Source: Phocaeicola sartorii JCM 17136 = DSM 21941
GTDB lineage: Bacteria; Bacteroidota; Bacteroidia; Bacteroidales; Bacteroidaceae
Assembly: GCF_000614185.1 (NCBI RefSeq)
Contig: NZ_BAKM01000013.1
Location: 59,506 to 123,505 of the forward strand
DNA length: 64,000 nucleotides
Direction of reading: 5' to 3'
The notes beneath the pieces were generated by a model. That model ran no database searches. It had not been told where the DNA came from and was given only the letters and a program-made list of their open reading frames with translations. Below, piece by piece: positions 58,513 to 64,000 of the stretch (position 1 is the first letter of the stretch; each line of letters starts with the position of its first letter). Position numbers and translations under genes: made by a program.

Positions 58513-59355
58513 ATGCTATTATCATTGGTTCAAACTTCTCAAAATAGAAAATTTGAATTAGCGCGTTTTATTAAGTCACTCAATGACCAGGTTGGCGTTG
58601 ATAATTCTTCTATTCAATTGATATTCATAGACCAAGAAAACAATCGGGAAGTGCTTGATCTTCTGAATGAAAAGGTAGAGCTAACTTATATCCCTTATCA
58701 TTTGTGTTCTCTTTCTCATGCTCGAAATATCGGACTTAGTTATGTAAAAGGTGAATATATAGGATTCCCAGATGACGATTGTTGGTATGAACCTGATACA
58801 ATCAAAAAGGTAATTGACATATTTAATCAGAAACAATATAAAGGTGTATGTGCAAAAGGAGTTAGTGAAGATGGTATTTCCACTTCTACCTTTCTTAATC
58901 ATTCAACTGAATTGTCCATCAAAACGTTCTATTCAGCTATATCGTACACCATGTTTTTTAAGTTTGAAAGTAAACTCCGCTTTGATGAAAATATGGGTAT
59001 AGGATCCTCCTATAACATTGGAAGTGGTGAAGAGTCTGACTACCTTTTATCCTTAATGCTAAATTTTGGATATAAAGTCTATTTTAATGATACTATCATA
59101 GTTCATCATCCTTTGTTTATAACAAATTGTAAAAATCCAAGCCTTTTGAAGAAACAATTCAGTTATGCACGAGGTATGGGCTATTTATATAGAAAACATA
59201 ATATTAGTGGCCTTGCATTAGCTAAGATATTCATTCGTCCTGTAGGTGGAATGATAGTCAATGCTCTAAAGTTCGATTTGTTTCACGTAAAAATATCGTA
59301 CTTGAATATCAAAGGTAGAATTCAGGGCTATTTTTTCAATCCATTAGGTCTCTAA
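58513..59355 (+). CDS. GT2-family (GT-A) glycosyltransferase
   Basis: 280 residues. The GT-A nucleotide-sugar fold is visible: SLVQTSQNRKFELARFIKSL at the start, QLIFIDQENN, then SHARNIGLSYVKGEYIGFPDDDCWYEPD, where the DDD motif binds the donor metal. An acceptor-side GSGEESDYLLSLMLNFGYKV follows. It would add one sugar to the lipid-linked repeat unit at the cytosolic face. The donor and linkage are unknown. It starts 20 bases after wzy and 30 before the GT4 gene. It is intact and AT-rich like its neighbours. Confidence 0.88.
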   Translation: MLLSLVQTSQNRKFELARFIKSLNDQVGVDNSSIQLIFIDQENNREVLDLLNEKVELTYIPYHLCSLSHARNIGLSYVKGEYIGFPDDDCWYEPDTIKKVIDIFNQKQYKGVCAKGVSEDGISTSTFLNHSTELSIKTFYSAISYTMFFKFESKLRFDENMGIGSSYNIGSGEESDYLLSLMLNFGYKVYFNDTIIVHHPLFITNCKNPSLLKKQFSYARGMGYLYRKHNISGLALAKIFIRPVGGMIVNALKFDLFHVKISYLNIKGRIQGYFFNPLGL

Positions 59356-59385
59356 TAAATAGGTGTTACTACAGGACTTTATATT

Positions 59386-60561
59386 ATGAACATCGCATTT
59401 TTATATAGAATCTATCCAAGCTATGGAGGAGTTGAGGTTGTTACAACAATCTTATCTAATAAATTTATAGAAGATGGGCATGAAGTAACCATATTCTCTT
59501 TTGAACAAGGAAATAACGAACTTCTGGAACAGCTAAATCAGAAAGTTAAACTTCAGTTTCTGAAGTATCCAGTTTTAAGCTACTATAATGTTTCGTACAT
59601 CAATCGGGTAATCAAAGAAAACCATATTGATGTCTTTATTAACCAGTGGGGGCTTCCTTTTAAGACCACAATGCTTTGTAGGTTGGCTCTGAAAGGAACT
59701 TCATGTAAACTGGTGTCTGTACTTCATGGTTCGCCTAACGTTTCGAAGGTTGTGCTCAAAATTCAGGATAGAATATCTAAAACACGGAATGTCTTAAGCA
59801 AGTGCTTTTTTATCGGAGTTTTGAACTTAGTCGAAATGACAATTAAACGCAGTATTCGCTATGCGGTAAAACACAATGCTAAATATGTTCTTTTATCCAA
59901 AGGTTTTATTCAACCTCTGGTGGAATTCGCTGAATTAAAAGCGTATAGTGATGTGGTTGCTATAGGAAATCCTGTTACTATTCCTGTAGATTTGGATGGG
60001 TTTAGTTTGAAGAATAAGAAGAAACAATTATTGTATGTAGGGCGAATGGATTTCGAAAATAAACGGGTAAACCGTATTGTTGATGCTTGGGAGTCTCTAT
60101 ACAAAGATTATCCAAATTGGGAATTAGTCCTGGTTGGCGATGGCCCGCATAAGAAAGAGTTAGTTAACGACGTAAAACAGCGAAACATACAAAATGTAGT
60201 TTTTGAAGGTTTCAGAAAGGAGCCTCCTATAGAATTTTATAAAAATGCAAGTATCTTTTTATTGACTTCCGATTTGGAGGGCTTTGGTTTGGTGATTATT
60301 GAAAGCATGAGTTATGGTGTGGTTCCTATTGTATATGGTAGCTATGAAGCCGTTTATGATATTATTAGAGATGGAAAATCTGGCTTTATTACCCCCAAAC
60401 CATATTGTAAAGAGAATACCATTGGCCGTTTAAAAAATCTTATGGATAATCCTGCAAGAATTAATTACATGGCTAAAGAGGCAATGAAAGATGCAAGCTA
60501 CTTTTCCATAGAAAATATCACTAAACAATGGTATAATCTGTTTGATGAGGTTATGTCATAA
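59386..60561 (+). CDS. GT4-family (GT-B) glycosyltransferase
   Basis: 391 residues. It opens FLYRIYPSYGGVEVVTTILS, the glycine-rich acceptor loop of GT4 enzymes, and has VSVLHGSPNV. The C-terminal domain carries LLYVGRMDFENKRVNRIVDA, LVLVGDGPHKKELV and EGFGLVIIESMSYGVVPIV, where the two glutamates (EGFGLVIIE, the E-x7-E motif) contact the donor nucleotide. Family members are usually retaining and use UDP- or GDP-sugars. It would contribute another linkage in the capsule repeat. It is intact and is the last complete glycosyltransferase before the IS66 element. Confidence 0.9.
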   Translation: MNIAFLYRIYPSYGGVEVVTTILSNKFIEDGHEVTIFSFEQGNNELLEQLNQKVKLQFLKYPVLSYYNVSYINRVIKENHIDVFINQWGLPFKTTMLCRLALKGTSCKLVSVLHGSPNVSKVVLKIQDRISKTRNVLSKCFFIGVLNLVEMTIKRSIRYAVKHNAKYVLLSKGFIQPLVEFAELKAYSDVVAIGNPVTIPVDLDGFSLKNKKKQLLYVGRMDFENKRVNRIVDAWESLYKDYPNWELVLVGDGPHKKELVNDVKQRNIQNVVFEGFRKEPPIEFYKNASIFLLTSDLEGFGLVIIESMSYGVVPIVYGSYEAVYDIIRDGKSGFITPKPYCKENTIGRLKNLMDNPARINYMAKEAMKDASYFSIENITKQWYNLFDEVMS

Positions 60562-61116
60562 AAGGATGATTTCTTATGGAAACGCAAAACTGAAAAATAG
60601 AATTGATAGCTTTTTTGAAGGGGTGGGCTGTTTTTATTATAATATTCCTTTTTTAATCTGTGCGAACGCTTACCTCTACGATCATGGGCTCATACGGCAT
60701 TTTATTTTGGTGGTTCGGTGGCATGTATTTATCTTGTGTGGGTGTTTTTTCTTATTTAAGAAAGCATTTACAATATGCAGAGTTTATAAAAAGACGATTT
60801 TGAATAGTCTATGTACTATTTGCCATGTGATTTAGTCGTTTTTTGCATATATGTATATACCGCATCGTATGATTGGAATACTATATTTGCTAATCTGCTT
60901 CTGCATAGTTTCCGTAAAAAAATCAAACTACATGGAAAGCAAAGGGTCTTTCGAAAAGATCATGCAGGATTACAATCAGAACGGCGACGGTCGTTGTCTG
61001 CGTAAGTATTGTAAGGATGAAGCTGTTGAGAATGAATGACTCATCGATTTTAAGAAGAAGTATTCTCTCAGGTTTCCGAAGTTAACGTCTTCACCACAGG
61101 ATGCCTTTCTTCCTAT
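60562..61116 (+). pseudogene. Decayed region before the IS66 element; possible gene remnants
   Basis: No intact gene. Short open frames of 60-97 codons overlap in different frames, for example one with hydrophobic SYDWNTIFANLLLHSF-like sequence around 60855-60910. A piece at about 60932-61040 (SFEKIMQDYNQNGDGRCLRK, KYCKDEAVENE) resembles the N-terminal region of IS66-type or similar helper proteins and then meets a TGA. These are most likely remnants of genes broken when mobile elements inserted next to the capsule cluster. Confidence 0.4.
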
Positions 61117-61196
61117 AGTTAGCGTCCAAAAATGACGTATAGGATAACCGATAAAAAAGCCAGACCTTTGCTTTCGTTAAATCAAAAGCCAAGTTT

Positions 61197-61571
61197 ATGT
61201 ATCGTTACAATGATTTTGAGCGTCTATTTTTGTGCTATAAATTGGAAGGTATCCCTGCGGGTGTTTCTATTGAGAAATTTTGTATGTCCAACCAAGTTCC
61301 TTATAACCTATTTTCCAAATGGTACAAGGATACCTGGAAGAAGATAGTTCCTGTTCAGGTTTTGGATGCTCCCTCCACGGAAGCAGAAATGCTGGAAAGT
61401 CCTTCGCCAATCCCGGAACAAAAGTCAGAATCGGATTCTCGGCTTTCTTGTCATACCGAACTTCGAATCCTGGTGGATATCCGCATGAGCAATGGTGTTC
61501 ATATCAGTCAGAAAAATTTAAGCTATGAAGGTTTGAAAAGCTTAGTGGAGAAACTGGAGGGCTTATGTTGA
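61197..61571 (+). CDS. tnpA: IS66 TnpA-like accessory protein
   Basis: 124 residues: a helix-turn-helix-type N-terminus (YRYNDFERLFLCYKLEGIPA, FCMSNQVPYNLFSKWYKD), a Pro/Ser/Glu-rich middle, and a C-terminal half ending LSYEGLKSLVEKLEGLC, all as in the first gene of IS66 elements from Bacteroides. It is thought to bind the element ends or regulate transposition. It starts 59 bases inside the left repeat and overlaps tnpB by 7 bases. It appears intact, unlike its two partners. Confidence 0.85.
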   Translation: MYRYNDFERLFLCYKLEGIPAGVSIEKFCMSNQVPYNLFSKWYKDTWKKIVPVQVLDAPSTEAEMLESPSPIPEQKSESDSRLSCHTELRILVDIRMSNGVHISQKNLSYEGLKSLVEKLEGLC

Positions 61572-61792
61572 ATATTACAGGACTAAACCGTTTTTTCTTT
61601 GTTCGTGATTTTCATGATATGCGCTGTAAATATGATAAGGTCCTATCCATCATCCATCAACAGTTGAACCGTGAGCCGGAGGATGGTGATGTCTTTATCG
61701 TGATGTCTAAAGATTTACATTTGGTTCGTTTGTTCAGCTATGACCGACGGTCTTACAGTATGTTTGAGAGACGAATGAGTTGGAAAGAATGA
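61565..61792 (+). pseudogene. tnpB: IS66 TnpB, C-terminally truncated
   Basis: 75 residues instead of about 115. The N-terminal two-thirds matches IS66 Orf2/TnpB: LNRFFFVRDFHDMRCKYDKV, REPEDGDVFIVMSKD, RLFSYDRRSYSMFERR. It then ends abruptly as MSWKE, where homologues continue for some 40 residues. The join looks like an internal deletion that fused RR to a distal SWK, rather than a point mutation. Its stop overlaps the tnpC start (ATGA-type overlap at 61789-61792). Confidence 0.8.
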
Positions 61793-63220
61793 AACAGTTT
61801 TCTTCCGCAAGGAAGTTGAAGGAACGGGAGGAGACTCCCACACCTTTTGAAGACCCGTATTCAGATATGACCCCTGACGAAAAATCAAAAATGATAATAG
61901 CGCTGATGGCTGCCCGTGAGCGTGACTCTGAACGCATCCAACGGGACGAGGCCCACATAGATGAACTGTTGTCCAAGGTTGATGAGCTGTTGTCTTTGCA
62001 GAGATCGGCCATTGCAGCCGAAAAACAGCTGGACGATTATAAACAGATGAACGTCAATCTGTTGTCTAAAATAGCGGTTTTGGAAGAGCGGCTTAAAGTC
62101 CGTAATAAGAACCTTTATGCCGGTAAGAGCCAAAAAGGAATCCATAAAAAGAAGCGGGAGGTGGAAGAAGATCATACACGTGACAAGGATGATTTCGACG
62201 GCACTCCCCAATCCCTCGGTTCCTCTTTGCCGCAGCCGGGTGAGGCTCATGCACAGGAAGATAACGTGGAAGCCAAATCAAAAGAAGCCCGTCTTTATCG
62301 GCAGGAACTTTCTTACCGTACCATGAGTGCCGACAATAGGGTTTGTCATGACAGTGATATCCGGCAACTGCCCGCTGGTGTAAAATCATCAGACGTTTCC
62401 GTAAATATGCCTATGAGCAGATAAGCAGGCTTGTCGAACATGATTACGAGGTTATTCGCTATAAGACATCGGACGGGAAAATCCATGAGGGCTATTTCCC
62501 TTTCAGTGGGCATCCTGCAATCATTGACGTTGTTCTGGGAACGCACGCTTCCGGTTCTTTTCCGGCTTATCTTGCTTTCAACAAATATGTTCCGGACACT
62601 CCGCTTTATCGTGAAATGTACAGATTATCCGGTGAGTCGATGCGTTTGAGCCGTATGAGCCTGACCAATTGGTTGGAGAAAGGCTCTATCTATTTCTGCG
62701 GTTTGATTGCTTATCTTAAGAATACTTGTTTGGAAAAGGAGTTGACAGGTGAAATTTACAGGCTGGAACGGGGGTATGAAGAAGGCCAATTGTCCTCCGG
62801 GCAGATAAGGCTTTGCCGGAATAACTTAAAGACAAAAGAGATAATCATAAAGTTACGCAGCAAACTTGATGCTTTACTCAGTGGGAATCATCCACCCGTG
62901 GGGAGGTGATGGAAAAGGCTCTCAACTATATGAATACTTTTTGGACCCGGCTGTTCGCCGACTTGAACGACGGCTCTTATTCAATCGACAATTCCATTGC
63001 CGAACGTTTTATTCGTCCATTGGCCGGTGAGCGTAAGAACTCGTTATTCTTCGGAAGTGACAAGATGGCCGGCGTCTCAGCGGTATATCATACCATCATC
63101 TCCACTTGCAGGATGCAGGGTGTGTCTGTGCTTGATTATTTCAAGAGATTTTTCAGTGAAATTGTTAAAGGACGTAGGGATTATGAACATTTGTTACCCT
63201 TGACAATCGGACTGGAGTAA
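61789..63220 (+). pseudogene. tnpC: IS66 TnpC transposase, frameshifted and missing the DDE core
   Basis: Fragments in several frames read, in order: the leucine-zipper and Zn-region N-terminus (MKQFSSARKLKEREE, RRFRKYAYEQISRLV) and then FSGHPAIIDVVLGTHASGSF. Next come SMRLSRMSLTNWLEKGSIYF and CLEKELTGEIYRLERGYEEG, and the C-terminus is NSIAERFIRPLAGERKNSLF through YEHLLPLTIGLE. About 130-170 residues normally present between GLIAYLKNTCLEK and the helical KL/LERGYEEG segment are absent. That stretch carries the first two catalytic aspartates, so the copy is dead. Frame breaks lie near 62385 and 62907. Confidence 0.88.
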
Positions 63221-63320
63221 TAACAAATATTAAAAATCAGTATCTTTTTTGACGTTATTTATTGGAGAACCGCCGTGTGGCGGCTTTCCTTGGAGTACAC
63301 GTCATTTTTGGACGCTAACT

Positions 63321-63587
63321 TTATGGAGGGGAGGTAGAGGCTTCGTTCTTACCGTGTGGTTATGTTGTCGTTATGAAAACGGCATGGATGCCAATATATC
63401 AAAACCATTCCAGACTGTCGTCTGATAGTTAAAGAATACGAACTCTGAAAATCTATTAAAACAAACTTGTATAGTTATACCATTGATAAACAGTGGGTAC
63501 GCTCTTTGGGTGGTTTACGTTTTGATAGGCGATAAGGAATATGAAGTAATAAATTTAAATATTTAGAAGTTGTTTATTGAACTGCCT
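63321..63587 (+). other. Gap between the IS66 element and the GT26 gene; nothing recognised
   Basis: I see no open frame of note and no consensus promoter or hairpin that I can support. Confidence 0.35.
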
Positions 63588-64000
63588 ATGAAGTCACTGC
63601 TGATAAGCAAAATTGTAAGGACGAACAGGGAGGAATTATATGATGTCTTTTCTAAAAAAAACAGAATTTACACCTTTCTCAACCCCGTCTCTTACCTTAT
63701 CGCTTTAGAAAACAAATCCCTATTTGAACAATTCGATGGTATTTTTGCCGATGGCTCTTTATTAGTTTCTGCCATAAGATTAGTGTATGGAAAGCGAGTG
63801 ACCAGACGTAGCTTTGATATGACCTCCCTTGCTCCCGAATTGTTGAACTACCTCATGGAAAATCGTAAGACACTCTATATCGTAGCCTCGGGTCAGGAAC
63901 AAGTGGAATGTGCTGTGAGGATATTTCAAGAGCAGTATCCGAAGTTACGCATTGCAGGGCTCAGGAACGGATATTTCTCTTCGGATGCGGAAATGGACAT
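63588..64000 (+). CDS. WecG/TagA/CpsF-family glycosyltransferase (GT26), partial at window edge
   Basis: 137 residues are visible, the frame running out of the window. FLNPVSYLIALENKSLFEQF, DGIFADGSLLVSAIRLVYG and RRSFDMTSLAPELL match the WecG/TagA/CpsF family, whose catalytic Asp lies in the FADG-like segment. TLYIVASGQEQVECAV continues the Rossmann-like fold. Members transfer N-acetyl-mannosamine(uronic acid), or related sugars, to the lipid-linked acceptor. In Bacteroides capsule loci this gene often lies near the end, adding the second sugar to an undecaprenyl-diphosphate primer. The start at 63588 follows a 265-bp gap after the IS66 element that holds no recognisable gene. Confidence 0.88.
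   Translation, partial: MKSLLISKIVRTNREELYDVFSKKNRIYTFLNPVSYLIALENKSLFEQFDGIFADGSLLVSAIRLVYGKRVTRRSFDMTSLAPELLNYLMENRKTLYIVASGQEQVECAVRIFQEQYPKLRIAGLRNGYFSSDAEMD

Larger units (their letters stand above)
61117..63320 (+). mobile_element. IS66-family element, internally deleted, with 22-bp perfect terminal inverted repeats
   Basis: The ends carry AGTTAGCGTCCAAAAATGAC (left 61117-61138) and its exact reverse complement (right 63299-63320), 22 bp each. Inside are three genes in IS66 order: tnpA, tnpB and tnpC. The 2,204-bp length is shorter than the usual 2.4-2.8 kb. The 8-bp flanks, CTTCCTAT (61109-61116) and TTATGGAG (63321-63328), do not match, so no target duplication is seen. Both tnpB and tnpC lack internal parts, so this copy should be unable to move on its own. 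Confidence 0.92.

Noticed and set aside
61109..63328. 8-bp target-site duplication around the IS66 element
   Set aside because: The two flanks CTTCCTAT and TTATGGAG differ, so no duplication can be claimed.
1..64000. tRNA, rRNA or CRISPR array
   Set aside because: I saw no cloverleaf ending in CCA, no rRNA stretch, and no regularly spaced repeat array by eye. A covariance-model scan would be decisive.

Overview
The window is a chromosomal stretch of a gut Bacteroidales bacterium, most likely Bacteroides or Phocaeicola. The signs are a 286-residue primary sigma factor, TANNTTTG-type -7 promoter elements, a TonB receptor with a carboxypeptidase-regulatory-like N-terminus, a cluster of enzymes resembling the rhamnogalacturonan-II (RG-II) degradation genes of B. 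thetaiotaomicron, the 'smalltalk' micro-gene beside an HU gene, and a capsule locus headed by a NusG-like UpxY-type protein behind an invertible promoter.

Layout. 1-1163 (minus): cbpM/cbpA co-chaperone pair. 1282-7765 (plus): sensor histidine kinase, 5'-nucleotidase-like phosphoesterase, His-rich small protein, TonB receptor. 7846-9963 (minus): long KamA-family radical SAM enzyme. 10277-19142 (plus): four-gene operon of a GH143/GH142-like enzyme, GH78 rhamnosidase, GH28 and a CE19-like esterase. 19351-22488 (minus): hybrid histidine kinase. 22924-25650: htrA and rpoD. 25820-34834: small secreted proteins, C11 peptidase, NRAMP transporter, K+/H+ antiporter, MATE exporter, HAD phosphatase, panB, MFS transporter. 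34872-37532: ABC-F ATPase and a secreted NUC1 nuclease. 37657-41064: GH29 fucosidase plus a CBM9-like/GHL10-like protein.

41260-64000 is a capsule or surface-polysaccharide locus. A 151-bp segment flanked by 25-bp inverted repeats precedes upxY; its only consensus -7 element faces away from the locus, so the assembled orientation looks OFF. A minus-strand trio (amidase, smalltalk, HU) follows, then a nonulosonic (legionaminic-acid-type) pathway in operon order: LegB-like dehydratase, LegC-like aminotransferase, LegH/NeuD acyltransferase, LegI/NeuB synthase, LegG/NeuC epimerase, LegF/NeuA CMP-transferase, PtmE-like nucleotidyltransferase, and two Gfo/Idh oxidoreductases. After these come a SGNH protein, Wzx flippase, GT52 (bacterial sialyltransferase-type) enzyme, Wzy polymerase, GT2 and GT4 glycosyltransferases, an internally deleted IS66 element and the start of a WecG/TagA-type (GT26) transferase. 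Together these imply a capsule containing a CMP-activated nonulosonic acid attached by the GT52 enzyme.

Quality warning. At least 15 genes-worth of breaks are visible as 1-2 base frameshifts, mostly at mononucleotide doublets or runs, including in genes that are normally intact (ABC-F ATPase, NRAMP, NeuB). The simplest reading is uncorrected indel error in the assembly. I give the merged gene span for these and mark the break position; the coordinates of a merged gene therefore do not translate in one frame.
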